Shown piece by piece: positions 24,189 through 35,652 of a DNA stretch of 64,000 nucleotides. The notes below the pieces were generated by a model, which had not been told where the DNA came from, did no database searches, and saw only the letters and a list, made by a program, of their open reading frames with translations. How positions within the stretch are numbered: the first letter of the stretch is position 1; every line of letters begins with the position of its first letter. Where the stretch lies: positions 62,001 to 126,000 of the forward strand of contig JAAVTG010000545.1 of the NCBI GenBank assembly GCA_011947345.1. Direction: 5' to 3'. Source of the DNA: Phytophthora quininea (lineage: Eukaryota; Oomycota; Peronosporomycetes; Peronosporales; Peronosporaceae). The position numbers were made by a program, and so were the translations under genes.

Positions 24189-26749
24189 CTAGTCTTGCTG
24201 CTGGTCTTGCTCGGCCAGCTCCTTGGCCAGCGCCACATAGTCCACGTCCTTCCGGACACGCTTGCTTCTGGACTGCGCCATTGGTATCGCCGTCTCTGCT
24301 TTTGCACGCTTCTTGGGCTGCAACACTACGGCGCCGCCCGCCGGCATCAAGTAGTTGTCCAGCAGTGCCTTCTCGTGCGCAGCCTCCTTGGCGATCTCCT
24401 CTTCGTCCCATTGCTCCCGCGCCGGGTTAATTAGTGCCCGCGCGTGCGCCGCAACGCTGCGCGCAAAGGGCGACACCATGCGCCCGTGGAAGTTGTAGCC
24501 GCCCTCCAGCACCGAGATCAGTCGGCCATCGCAGCACGTGTTGGCCACCTGCTTGACGTGGCCCACGAGCCACTCGTAGTCCTGCTCCAACAGCGACACG
24601 TACCCCCAGTTCACGAGCTCCTTCTTGTGCGCGTCAAAGCCAGCCGACAGGAAGATCAGGTCCGGATTGAACTCGCGCAGCTTCGGCAAGATGCGGTCGC
24701 GGAAAGCGCTGCGCCACTTGAGTCGCGAAGGAGCCGAGCCTTCGCGACAGAATGGGAGTCCTTCGTCCCATATGACGGGGTACTGCTTGACATCAGACTC
24801 CCCGAGCCAGGGTAGAACCAACCTGGTGTCTCGCCCATCGGCAGCTCCTCCTTGTTCAGCGGGTCCTTGTGGCCGTAGCCGTGCACCGAGCAAAAGAAGA
24901 CATTCTCCGCGTCGTCGTCGCTGCGCCACGGTTTGTACTGGTGAACGACCTGCTTGCCAACGCCGTACGGTGTTTCATATTCGATTTCCTTCGAGGACGG
25001 CACAAGCTGTCGCACGATTTCTTCAGTGCCGTTGCCATGATGTACGTCAAAGTCCAGAATCGCCACCTTGTTGATCCCGCGGTGCTTTAGGTGAGCGCGA
25101 GCATAAGCGGCACCGACGGCAACGTTGTTAAATAAGCAAAACCAAGGCTGCCTTCCGGGTCGTTCTCGCACACTACCTTGCCCACTGGTCCTGCGTGATG
25201 CCCTGGCGGTCGTACGATGCAAAACGCATTCCTGCATTTGCCTGCCACGACATCGTCCACTGCCTTGCACACAGCGCCTGAAGCGCGTGAGGCCGCATCG
25301 AACGAGCCAAGTGAAAGTGCCGTATCGAGGTCCAGTGAATACGTCGCATGACACTCTTCAGGGTTCCTATTGTACCTCCCATCCGCAAACTTTGAAGACA
25401 GCAGCCCTGGCAACTTGTCGAGGGCAACGTCATCGTGCTTGGAGGCGATGGGGCTCTTCCCCACAACCGATGCAGCAAGTGGGGCGCAATTCTGACGCAC
25501 ACGATTGACGTAATGGTATTCATGGACGCGCAAAATGTCGGCAATGTCAGCGCGCTCGATTTCATGATCCCATCGTACGTTTGAGCGTTGGAACTCGCGC
25601 GATCGAAGAATGCCAAACACTGGGTCCACTAAAGTGTCGATTCTCTCGGGGTTCTCCGGTGGAGGGTCTGGGCCGCCGCGACGGTGATACGCCATCGGCA
25701 AATGTCTCCACACCTCGGGGTGGAAGTAGAATCGCGTCTGATCTTTCGGCTCAACTTCAGCAGCGCAGCCCATTGGGTCGTCACAACCATTTCGTGCCTC
25801 CGCCGCCAGCAAACACTTTTCCAGCTCATTGAATGAACAGTTGTGCGCCAAGTGCGCAGCTGTACATCCATGTGTATCTTTGAGAGCAAAGTTTGCAGCG
25901 GATTGTCGAGGAGAGCCGCGTAGGATCGCTACTCCTCCTGCGAAATCTGCTAGCGCAGCAATATGGGCTGGAGTCTGATGCAACGAGTTCAGCGAGTTCA
26001 CATCCACCTTGTACTCGTTCACCAGCTTCCGCGCTGCATCCATTGATCGGAACTTCATGGCTTCGTGCAGTGGTCGAAAGCCGACCTTGTTGCCTTTCTC
26101 GAGGATCGTCTCGAGTTTCAGCAGCTTTTTTGCCGTCTGCAGCCTGGCTGTTCTCCTCGACACTGACTGCTTCCAGTTGTCGTCTATAGAATGCAACCAT
26201 CATCTCCATGCTACGGACTAGATCATAGCGAGCACACAAGTGAAAGACCGTGTTGCCTTCCTCGTCCTTCATGGTCATCTTCTCGAACAGCAGCGCTCGT
26301 ACATCGTCTCCGTAATAGTCTTTCTCTCCGCTCTCCCTCTCGGTAAAGAGCTCGTCCACTAACGCATCACTGAACGCGGCATTGATGGCTCCGACGCGCA
26401 ACAGCAAGTGCAGGAAGGGCGTGTTGAAGGCCCCTCCCTTGAGCCGCAGCATGGCGCTGGTCAGGGCAGGAGAGTAGCGCAGTAGGTGGATACAGACGTC
26501 CATATGCTGGTGGATCACGCCCACATGCAGCGGTAGGAAGCCCATGTCGTCCTTCTCCAGCAGACTCGTCTCGAATGACAGCACGCTCAGTCGGGAGGAC
26601 GTTTCGTCGGGGGACAGCGGCAGCAGCGTGCGCAGGCGGTCCGCTTTCCCCTGCTCCGCCAGGTTGTGCAGCAGATACGTGTCCTCGTCCTCGTCGTAGT
26701 CGTCGTCCGGGTCTGCACCGACAGCAGCCGCAGGCTCCGTGTACGCCAT
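24189..26749 (-). CDS. ankyrin-repeat class II histone deacetylase
   Basis: The protein has about 850 residues. The N-terminal half has ankyrin repeats ([75 protein letters not shown]). The C-terminal half is a zinc-dependent deacetylase: [47 protein letters not shown] (zinc-binding Asp/His), [27 protein letters not shown]. It likely removes acetyl groups from histones or other proteins, with ankyrins selecting partners. A basic tail (KKRAK; SKRVRK) could be a nuclear signal. Frame breaks lie near 26140, 25140 (AAAA run) and 24795, and homology is continuous. The start ATG at 26749 is 165 bp from the divergent secreted-protein gene. Confidence 0.88.
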
Positions 26750-26914
26750 GGCTCGCTGATCCTGCTTTGATGTAAATTTCCGTTAGATAATTGGATAAAA
26801 ATTGTCATTGAAATGATTGGCTGAAAAGGAGAAAGTGGCTGGTTTATGCATCTTCTGACTACTTTCCGACTCGACAGCCATCTGGGGTTAGTCGCGCCAT
26901 TGCACTCGTCCGCC

Positions 26915-28255
26915 ATGATCTCCTCGCCTCTGCTGCTGTCGACGGCGCTGCTGCTGTTGGCGCTGCCTAGCGACATTGCTGCCGACACGAAGCTCGTGTC
27001 GGCGTGCTCCTCCACCCTCGCAGACAGAGATGCGCCTGTGCTGGAGCCTCTGCGCGCTGTGATCGGAGACCAGCCAGTGAACCTGTTCGTGGGCGTGCTG
27101 GCTAAGTCGGCGGCTTCCAAGTTCATTCTGTCGGACGCCGGCAGCTCCTGTCTCGCCAACATGAACGGCACAGCTCTGGGTCAGACACTCTTGAACAGTT
27201 TGGACGTGGACACGTGCGCTGCGGCGTTCCAGATGCTCGACATTCCGCTGGTGCAGTACGCAGTGGGCAACTTCTCCGAGGCATTGAGCAGCAGCGACAG
27301 CGGCGAGAGCGCGGCGGACGCGTTCATTGCAGGTATCGGCCTAACGGGTGAAGGAGACGTCGAGCGGGTGTGTTCGCTGTACGTGGACGGCTTTGTGCCG
27401 TGTCTTCGGTCTCAGTTGCTACCGGCGCTAGCCACGCTGCGCTCCACCTCAGCGAACGGATGCTGCGCTGCCTGGGAGCAAGAGAGTGTGGCGCTCTTCG
27501 ACTACACGATCACTGGACAATACACGAAGATCGCACAGCTCTTTGGAGACGTCATGTGTGCGACACAGACGCCGGCATTCAACGGGACAAACTTGCAGCG
27601 TTGCGGCTACACATTCCTGCAGAGCTCGGGTGAGGTGGCTAACACTACGCCTTCCGATCGGGCCGCTGCGTTCGTGGAAGACTTGCAGGTGCCCACTGAC
27701 CAGGCCTGCCTCAAGGCTGAAGGAGAGGCGTACAGTGACACGAATGGCAATGCGGTTAGCGCAGTCTCGAGCAGTGACCGCACCGCGAGCGGCTGTGTTG
27801 TAGCGCTGGATCGATTCGCGACGTGGATTAATGGTCTTCCACTTGCTCAAAACAGCTCCGAGTCGTACGACATCGATCTGCAAAAGCTGTTTACGTCAGG
27901 CGAGTGTGTGAGTGGCTCGGATGTGCTCCCCGTGGTCGAAGACTTCTTCCCAGCTTCCGTTAAGGATGCCGTCAGCTCCTACTTCTCCAGTGCGTGCATC
28001 CACGTGCCCATCAAGTACGCCGACGGCTGCAGCTTTTCACGTCCGGCCTCGCTCGTGGATTGGAACTACGAGCCTGCCCACGCCAGTCAAGCAGGGTCGT
28101 CCGAGGGCGGTGGCGATGGCACTTCAGCGATCAATTCGCTCAACACAGTACCGCCCAATGTGACAGCAACCAGCGCCGCTCTCTCCACAGCGGCACATGG
28201 AGTTGCCGGCACTGCGCTTGCGCTGGTGGTGAGTGTTATCCTGGCATTTTGGTGA
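26915..28255 (+). CDS. secreted, probably GPI-anchored Cys-containing protein
   Basis: This is a single open frame of 446 residues with no break. The ATG at 26915 begins a signal peptide (MISSPLLLSTALLLLALPSD). The body has many spaced Cys residues, including a CC pair, in a repeated helical pattern, with several N-glycosylation sites (NGT, NFS, NTT, NSS, NVT). A Ser/Gly-rich spacer precedes a hydrophobic C-terminus (GTALALVVSVILAFW) without basic residues after it, as expected for a GPI attachment signal. It would sit on the outer cell surface or wall. I do not recognise the family; it is not an elicitin by motif. An upstream in-frame ATG at 26846 exists, but the signal peptide argues for 26915. 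It is divergent from the deacetylase gene. Confidence 0.75.
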   Translation: MISSPLLLSTALLLLALPSDIAADTKLVSACSSTLADRDAPVLEPLRAVIGDQPVNLFVGVLAKSAASKFILSDAGSSCLANMNGTALGQTLLNSLDVDTCAAAFQMLDIPLVQYAVGNFSEALSSSDSGESAADAFIAGIGLTGEGDVERVCSLYVDGFVPCLRSQLLPALATLRSTSANGCCAAWEQESVALFDYTITGQYTKIAQLFGDVMCATQTPAFNGTNLQRCGYTFLQSSGEVANTTPSDRAAAFVEDLQVPTDQACLKAEGEAYSDTNGNAVSAVSSSDRTASGCVVALDRFATWINGLPLAQNSSESYDIDLQKLFTSGECVSGSDVLPVVEDFFPASVKDAVSSYFSSACIHVPIKYADGCSFSRPASLVDWNYEPAHASQAGSSEGGGDGTSAINSLNTVPPNVTATSAALSTAAHGVAGTALALVVSVILAFW

Positions 28256-28412
28256 GCTCGAGAACAAATACGACCCATACTGGTAGCTGTTAGATTCGCT
28301 AGTGTTGCTGTGGTGGTGGTCTATATACATGCCTTGCCGCCGTTAGCGCAGAGGGCTTCTCCAACTTCTTCCCAATGCTATAGCTGTTGAACACAAAAAC
28401 AAAGCTAAAAAT

Positions 28413-31400
28413 TTAAGCCGACGAGCACCCGCGCTGAGGCTTCTTGGACTCGTGCTGGCAAAAGCAGTAGTACGCATTGCTGATAGTGTAGCTAAATCTT
28501 CTCCCGTTCGAGAAGCTAGACAAAAGCCCGGTTGAGGAAGAGCCCTTCGTGGAGTCCACGACGGCCGCCCCGCGCGAGGAGGACTCGTAGTCCGACGCCC
28601 GAGAGTCTTCGCGGGACCTCCTACCGCGGTTCTCTGCCTCTTGCATGGCCGATGCAGAAGAACGCACGTCGTGTGTCGACATGTACGACTCAGCCAGAGA
28701 TGTCTGGGGGTCGTAACTGAACGCGAATCCGCTGCCAGACCCCGGGTCTTCAGCTGCTGCTGGCCGTATTGTTGCTGTTGCTGTGCGGAATCAAAGCACA
28801 TCGCAAAGTGTTAGAGAATGAATTGACGATGCAAAAGTACAGACACAGCAACTTACGGCATTGTAGCCCCGGCTCGGAGAGGACGACGTAAAGTAAGCAG
28901 CTTCGTCGTCTTGTGACATTCCGTTGACCACAGGGATGCCACCAGCCTCGATGTCGATGTGCGATAGCACGCGAGTCAAGTCCTTTCCGTTCTTCGTGTG
29001 CAGCACGTAGTGCTCCTGGACAACCTGCCATGGCAGCGGGTAGAACCGCCGGCAGATGGCTGTCCACGTAAAGTGACGAAGCAACGCCACCACCAGACAG
29101 ACCGGCAGTACCAACCAGTACGAGCCATAGCCCAGGGTGTTCTGGAAACTACCATACTCCGTTGAGAACATGGAGACCCAGTAGCTCGATACAATGGGTG
29201 TGAGCGGAAGGTAAGCAATCACACCAACAAACCACAGCAAGCCGCCATAACTGTTCCAAGACATCTGCAGCATGACCAGCTTGAGATTGGCCACCAGCAC
29301 GACCAACGTGAACGTGATCAATCCGTACTGCACCATGGCTGCACTGCCCTCATTCGACAGATGCTCGTTGAACGCGTAGATTGCGAACACAAAAATCACA
29401 GCCGATTCGTAGACGGCACTGCAAATCCACTTGAAGAAGGTGTAGTTGTTGAAGAGTTCCATGCGTGGGCCGACCAGATACAGCTCCGGGAAATGTTTGC
29501 TGACTTCAAAAGGCACGTCGTAGTCGAAAACACCCAACACAATGATAGGCAGCGACGTGTAGCAAATGTTGTAGAGCTGGAAGCCCAATTCGCCATAGAA
29601 CTTCTCGCCGGACGATCCCGTGCAGAACATGAAAAAGTACTGAGCCAGCACCATCACGATATTCTTGTAGAACATGTAGCCAGCGAGAATCGACATGCGC
29701 TTGTAATTCAACCGACCGTGGTGCAGCAGAAGCTTCTCCAAGAAATAGAACTGGCCGATAGCATAGTCGCTCGAATTCACAGCCTGCATACCTTCTTGGC
29801 CTGAAATGCCAACACCCACGTGTGCGCGCTGAATCATGGCCACATCGTTCGCACCATCACCGATTGCCAAAGTGCGGACCTTCTTGTTGGCAGTGCGGAC
29901 CAGCGTTACCACTTCGGCCTTTTGGCTGGGGAGACACGGCAACACACGACGGCCTCGCAGGCCATGGCTAGCGATAAGAATTCCTGCTGACACCGTTCGT
30001 CCGCAAGCGTCAACTCTAAGCACTCACCATCAATCACAACTGCATGGCGGCCACCACCACGCTGTACTTGGTTGTTTGCTTCCGATAAATGCGTGAGAAT
30101 GGCATCTTTCGTCGGGTACAAGTCGCAGTTAAAGACGAACTGCTGCATGTCGTTGTCCATAAGTTGACACGCGTACGAGATGTTGATAGCAGTCTCCTGC
30201 TTGTCACCTGTAAGCATCCAAACCCTCATACCGGCGCGCATCAAGTTCGCAATGCATCGGGGAACGTTGTTCTGCAGCTTATCTTCAATAGCAGTTGCGC
30301 CCAGTAGCTCCAGATCATGCTCAATCTCCGTCATTAGCTTGTCAATTTCGTTGGGCTGGCCATTCTTGCGCTTGTCGATTTCTTCCAGGGATGAGTTGGC
30401 CTCTTTAAAGCGAGCGCTCCAGTTTAGGTACTCTTTTTCATCCACTCGGCGCTGAGCGATAGTAAGTGTACGCAGACCATCATCACCGAACGTCTCCAAG
30501 TGACGCATCGTCTCCTTCATCATTTCCGGGTCGCTTTTTGCCTTGTTAAGCAAGGGGTAAATAACATTGTCAGCACCCTTCGTGAGCACCCAGTACTCGC
30601 CATTCGGGTATTGCACCACAACCGACATGCGCTTGCGGTCACTCGTAAACTCAAGCACATCCAGAATCTTAAACTCGAGCAGCACATTAGAACCGGTAGC
30701 TCCATTGGCGTACCGACGAATCAACTCGGGGCGCTTTACACGAACACGAGCAGAGCCCAGACCGCGGGACTCAAAACTGAAACCAAAGAATTTTGCACCA
30801 GACACTAGAGCCTGCTCATCGGGTGAAGAAGCCGAGAAGCGTACCTCGTTGCTTCCTTCCACTGTCTCCGGGATCACCGTTTGGCACAGGCTCAAGTGCA
30901 GGAAAAACTCGGCCTCGTGGTTAGGAGTGTCATCAGAAATTGGCCGCTCCAAAGCGTTGAACAGCCGAACATCCTCGAAGTTGACGTAGGGGATTTTCGC
31001 ACGCTGTGCTTCCTGCGAGGGCTCTGCCTCAGCTGGTACGACCACACCCTTACGGCGAAGTGCAGCACGACCAATCTCCGTCATACCAGTACCGTACGAC
31101 ACGCCGTTAATGGAGCATTTGCGGAATTCCATGACGTTGCACGTAAGTGTACCCGTCTTATCACTGAAAACGTACGAGATCTGGCCAAGTTCCTCGTTCA
31201 GGCCCATCGAACGCACGATCATACGGACATCGGCCTCCTCATAGTACATATCCAGGTCCCACGTCATGAAGATGGCTTGAATAAACATGACCATGGAGAT
31301 GGTCACATACAGCGAGACCGGGATCATCTGGTACATCAGCAAAAAGTAGTAGCCGAAACCAATAAACCACTGGCTCACCATGCTCGGCTCCCAGTCCAGG

Positions 31401-32728
31401 TACCAGCTGTCGTCAATGTTTGCATTCAGCCAGATCACCTGCGTGGTCGTGGCGATGATGCACAGCACACACAGCAGCAAGAACAGCCCGATAATAAACC
31501 TGTTGACCGTCTCGTTGATGGAGCTCCACTTGGGGCGTCCAGCCACTGCGCTCTGCATAATCTTCGTGTCTGGGCCAGTGTTCACCACCAGCCCGTAGAT
31601 CCAGTCTGTGTTCCGCAGTTGGCAACCGCGGAGCAGCACGTTCTTGATCGCAACTGGCTGCGGGTGCCCCTCGGCGATTTTCGTGTCGGCGCTGACGGAC
31701 AGCGTGCCGTCGAAGCGACTGATGGCCTTGTTGGGGTTTTCGCAGCGCAGTTGGCCAGCCAGCGAGGCCGCTTGCGCCGCGTTCCGCACGTGCAGTGTGG
31801 CGTCGCACGCGTGGCGCAGTTTGAGGTTCGTCTCTCCGTCCAGTGACTTGGTCTCGACGTAGCAAATGCCCGCGGGTTCGCTCGGATTCGGCTCCGAGAC
31901 GGCAAGAATAAGTAAGTCTGCTGGCGCGGTCTCTCGGTTGTGGAGCTTGACCACCGATCCGACGGTGAGGTTGGCCCAGTGCATGAGCGCGATGTCCGGG
32001 TCGTCGGCGCCTCCGGCTCGGTTGAGCGCCTCGTTGCTTCCTGTGAATGTCTGTTTGAGCACGTGGCAGACGGCCGAGTTGGCCTCTCGGTCGGCGAGGT
32101 GGCGGCGGCGGTCCTCGATGACGGCGAGCACGCCGTCCACGGCTAGGATGAACACGAGCACGGGCAGGTTGGACGGCAGGCCGTTGGTGTTACTGATACT
32201 GCGGATGCACTGCAGGATGGAGACGAGCAAAAAGTAGGCGTTGGCCAGTTTGCGGAAGCTCTCGAGCATGAAGAGCGGCAGGAAGTTCCACGTCGTGTAC
32301 TTGGACGTGATCACCACGTTGGAGCAAAACGGCGGCTGGCCGTCGGCGCCCAGCAGCGGCCGTGAGGACACTGAGGCCGGCAGCGGAACCACGCGGAAAT
32401 CGGCGCCCTCTTCTCTCTTGCTAGCGGTCGTGGGGTCCATGCTGCTGGCGAGCGACGACGAGCTGGCGAGGGGCTGCGCGCGAGAGGTCTGCAGCTGGCG
32501 ATACCCGTCCTGCTGCTGCTGTGTGCTCGAAGGAGGCCCGCGTCCATTCGCTAGTGAAGGGGTGGAGGAGGGGGTGGGGAGGCTCGCGCCGCGGGGACTC
32601 GACCGGGCGGCAAGGCGAGGCGAGGCGGATCGGCGGAGATGGCAGCCCTCGCTTCTCTCTGCCTGATTGTGCTGTGGACGCCAAAGGCGGAAAAACGGCG
32701 ACTGAACCTTTGCGGTTGTGTCGCGCAT
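28413..32728 (-). CDS. P4-type ATPase (aminophospholipid flippase)
   Basis: The product is about 1,400 residues, typical for the family. Visible motifs are the membrane entry NVVITSKYTTWNFLPLFMLE, the phosphorylation site VFSDKTGTLTCN, SSPDEQALVSGAKFFGF, KGADNVIYPLL in the nucleotide domain, and GDGANDVAMIQRAHVGVGIS. A long series of membrane segments follows. P4-ATPases flip phosphatidylserine or related lipids to the cytosolic leaflet, usually with a CDC50 partner. A frameshift near 29930 (GGGG run) joins the actuator/nucleotide part to the hinge and membrane part. A 76-bp GT-AG intron (28781-28856) leads to a final exon with a Ser-rich tail, with another likely missing base near 28741. I chose the start at 32728; alternatives are 32785 or 32440, since the N-terminus is a low-complexity Ser/Gln-rich extension. 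Confidence 0.88.
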
Positions 32729-33094
32729 GAACCCATCTGAATACAACAGGGTACTATGTATTGACAGGTCCATGAAACTCTTCACATGGACATATTGCTG
32801 TGATCATTTCGATACGGATACTAGTTGTTGCAGTTCTCTATTATTAGCATCTGTACGTGATGCACTGGGATCGTCAGAGACGAGCCATGCACGGCAAGCG
32901 CGCCAAGTTGCCTTGTTGCCTTGCCTTGCCTTGGCCGTGCCGTGCCCCGCGTGGCGTGCCGGTCCAGCTGGGGGCATTGACTGAATCCCACCACATCAAC
33001 GCTGTCGTCCGACGAGAAACACACGCGCACCGCCGAGCACATTTAGACCTCGCCTCGCTTGCAAGTGCTGGCTGGACAGGATCCTGATTTCTTG
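32729..33094. other. boundary between gene-dense and transposon-rich parts
   Basis: This is the upstream flank of the flippase gene. A CCTTG/GCCTTG simple repeat lies at 32,908-32,945. No gene is seen. Confidence 0.55.
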
Positions 33095-33108
33095 GTCGAG
33101 TATCAAGT
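33095..33108 (+). repeat. left 14-bp direct repeat of the kinase-fragment unit
   Basis: GTCGAGTATCAAGT is identical to the copy at 34348-34361. It may be a long target-site duplication or a direct terminal repeat. Confidence 0.75.
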
Positions 33109-34347
33109 CAGATTATCCAAAGTGTTGTATTATTCAGTAATACAATACAAATACAATACTTTGAAATAGTAATACTAATACGAACATATCTGTCAAAAGT
33201 ATTTGTATTAATGTCAGTAATATCAATACAGTTTTTGTATTACATCTACTACTCTTGATAATACTTTGTAAGTCCAATCCACAAGGCCGATCAGGGAGGT
33301 GATCTACGTGCCCAGGGCCTCGCACACTACAAATTCCTATCAGTTGGGACCTTTAAAGGTGAATTGATAATGAAATGTGAATAGGCAACGAAAACTCGCC
33401 TCTTTTGGAACCCCTAGTAGTTGAGTTGGAAGTGTAAAATCTTAAGACACTCGAGCACGCGGCCTGTTGCCGGTCGTACGGTGATGATCCGTTACCGACC
33501 TATTTTACCATGAACTCGCGGTTTGTAGTTTCGCCCTTGGGAGAAACCCCTCGGGAGGGTGGTTTGTTAGCAGTTAGTTCGGAATTCGCCATGGAATAGA
33601 CATTCCATTCGTTCTCACCTCGGTCCCTGCAGTTCCTCGAACCAGGCGTAGCAACACGGCCGAAGGTGCCCAGACCTGCTTCTCTTAGGATCTTGTAGCG
33701 GTTGAGAAGGCAGTCGTCAGGTTTGCCGGCGTAGCTTCCGACCGTGTCGTCGTGGGCGGCACTGTCTTCGCTGCCGTCTTTCTGGGCTGGCGGCGATGGC
33801 GGCGGCTCCCTGTGGTTGTGGTAGGACTCCATTCGGCGCTAGTGGCGCTGCTTCTTGTGGTGGCGGCCGTTGTGTGCAGGGGTTCGGGGCTACCGCGTCG
33901 GCTGTGGGTCCTGGAGCTGCGTGTCTTGCGGCTGCTGTAGCGGTGGCGGAGCAACAAACCAAGCAATCGGAAGTCACTTCGAGGACGGGCGAGTATGAGG
34001 TGATTCGCAAAAGTGAAACTTATCAGATGTTGCACACCATCTCTGGGCGGCCATCCAGTACTTTTATACGAGCCATGGCCAGTTCGAGCTCGCCTGGACA
34101 CCTTCTTGAGTCACAAACACCTGACAAGTCTTCACTGCTAAAACCACCGGTTCTTGACGCTCGTCTCGAAACAACTTCTTCAGACGTTTCACCGCTCGAT
34201 TGCTCAAAGTATCATCGAAGTATTAATACAATTTGACTAATACTACTACAGGGCTCTCAATTTTTCAAAAGTATCACGGTGTATTAATATCAGTAGCAGT
34301 GCTTGTATTAATAACCCTAATACTCGATTTTTCCCGCTAATCCGAAC
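33109..34347. mobile_element. 1.24-kb unit with AT-rich ends carrying a kinase gene fragment
   Basis: The unit lies between two perfect 14-bp direct repeats. Both ends (about 33120-33270 and 34205-34330) are built of GTATTA/TAATAC words and mirror each other loosely as inverted ends; both end inward with GAT(A)ATACTTTG-like text. The centre is GC-rich and carries a minus-strand fragment of a protein kinase gene. This is the structure of a non-autonomous element that has picked up a host gene piece. The class is not clear: no terminal inverted repeat clean enough to assign a superfamily is visible. Confidence 0.5.
33500..34101 (-). pseudogene. fragment of a LAMMER/CLK-type protein kinase
   Basis: In one frame an ATG at 33832 leads through a Pro/Asp-rich segment to DDCLLNRYKILREAGLGTFG (about 33655-33710), the ATP-binding glycine-rich loop with the layout typical of LAMMER/CLK kinases. 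Upstream, in another frame, lies an Arg/Ser-rich stretch (RYSSRKTRSSRTHSRRGSP) that fits the N-terminus of the same family. Homology stops right after the glycine loop, near 33655; no lysine, catalytic loop or activation segment follows. So it is only a 5' gene fragment and cannot make a kinase. Confidence 0.6.
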
Positions 34348-34361
34348 GTCGAGTATCAAGT
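34348..34361 (+). repeat. right 14-bp direct repeat of the kinase-fragment unit
   Basis: A perfect copy of 33095-33108. Confidence 0.75.
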
Positions 34362-34429
34362 GCTATAATGGCGCCGCCCAAGCGATTACGACGTCGGGGC
34401 TGGTCGAGACATGAGCGACGCACAATCGG

Positions 34430-34616
34430 GATCGGATGGCCGAATCGGAAATGGTTGTCGGATCTTTCGCCGCCCTCGACGAGCCCAAGCGCGGTCAGTT
34501 GGTCTCAAACGCATCAATCACTGGCCGGCGAGTGCTCGTCGGCTGCAGACTAGTTTCGACTTGTGCTTGCTATCGGCCTCGAGACGTCCCACCTCGCGCT
34601 TAAAGCGAAGAGCTTA
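34430..34616 (+). repeat. dispersed repeat, left copy
   Basis: The stretch from GGATGGCCGAATCGGAAATG to AAAGCGAAGAGCTTA is also found, inverted, at 45388-45560, with three block insertions/deletions between the copies. It lies within open frames that end in an acidic tail (NNFVDLINDLDL, stop near 34683). I do not recognise a protein family. Confidence 0.7.
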
Positions 34617-34683
34617 TGAGGACCCCGCTGACTCCGACGACACCAACAACTTCGTTGACTTGATCAACGACCTTGATCTCTAG

Positions 34684-35579
34684 CTTTCGACTGCTTAGCA
34701 CGCTGACCGTTTAAACCTTCTAGCCCACAATAAACAGCCTACAGCTCCATACTATGGCAGCCGCCATGGAAGGAAGCCACCACCATGGAAGCTGCCTGCC
34801 GCCAGTGCTTGACGGACTCTGCTTCCATCGCTCAGTTCGCCATTTGCTCGCTCAAGCCCAAGCTCTGAACTCCAAGCTCCAGCGTGATGCACGACGTGTG
34901 CATCTGGCGACGAAGACCACCGGAGGTCATGCTGCCAAAGGTCCCCTCGAGCCCGAGCTTGAGGCGGGACCTTGTATGTCAAAGCCTCGTGGCTTCCACA
35001 TTGTCGTGTGCAGCTCTGCGATCAAATGACCCCTCTCAACCTCCAAGGCAAGGTGAAAATCAAGCAGAAGCGTCTACGCGACGGCGTACCAGCTGTAGAA
35101 ACAGTTAATCCTTGGTACAGTCGTCATGACGAAGGCTTTTCCTCCGGTGTGACGCCTTGAAAAACCACAAGTGTCCTGTGTGTGCCCGCGGGTGGCATCG
35201 AGACAGCCGGTGGTCTCCGGCATTAACCTGCTGATGCTGTAGGAAGGGGTAGCTACTAGCACGTCCCGGATAGCGGGGGTAAAGGGGTTAAGTCTCAACA
35301 CGACCACTTTGACGACGACTCCATAGAACCCCACCCTTCAATAAACCCCCACCCTCAAATAATACCCCACTCAGGGGTGGGGGTATTAACGCAGTACCCC
35401 ATGGGGCACTATCATCGGTTTTACAGTCCAAGCTAAACAAAATCACAACTCATCACCGAATCAGAGCTTCTCCAGGCACAGCACAGCCTTGTCTATCAGC
35501 ACAAGCAGTATCTTCTTGTCTTTCAAAACTAGCTGTCGCCAACGTTTTGCATGAACTAGTCCATTGTCATGTACTCATA
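34684..35579. other. no recognisable gene
   Basis: Only short open frames are present. A run of CCCCCACCC-type words and an inverted GGGGTGGGGGTATT region lie near 35330-35400, possibly a transposon end. Nothing here supports a gene. Confidence 0.5.
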
Positions 35580-35652
35580 TTAGAAAGCGAAAAAGTTACT
35601 GAGCTTATCAAAATCCATAAATTGCTTGACTTTTTTCTTGTGCTGCTTGCGC

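Noticed and set aside
30881..31846. 321-residue plus-strand open frame inside the flippase gene
   Set aside because: It is antisense to strongly conserved P4-ATPase coding sequence and has the His/Gln/Val-rich composition of a codon shadow.
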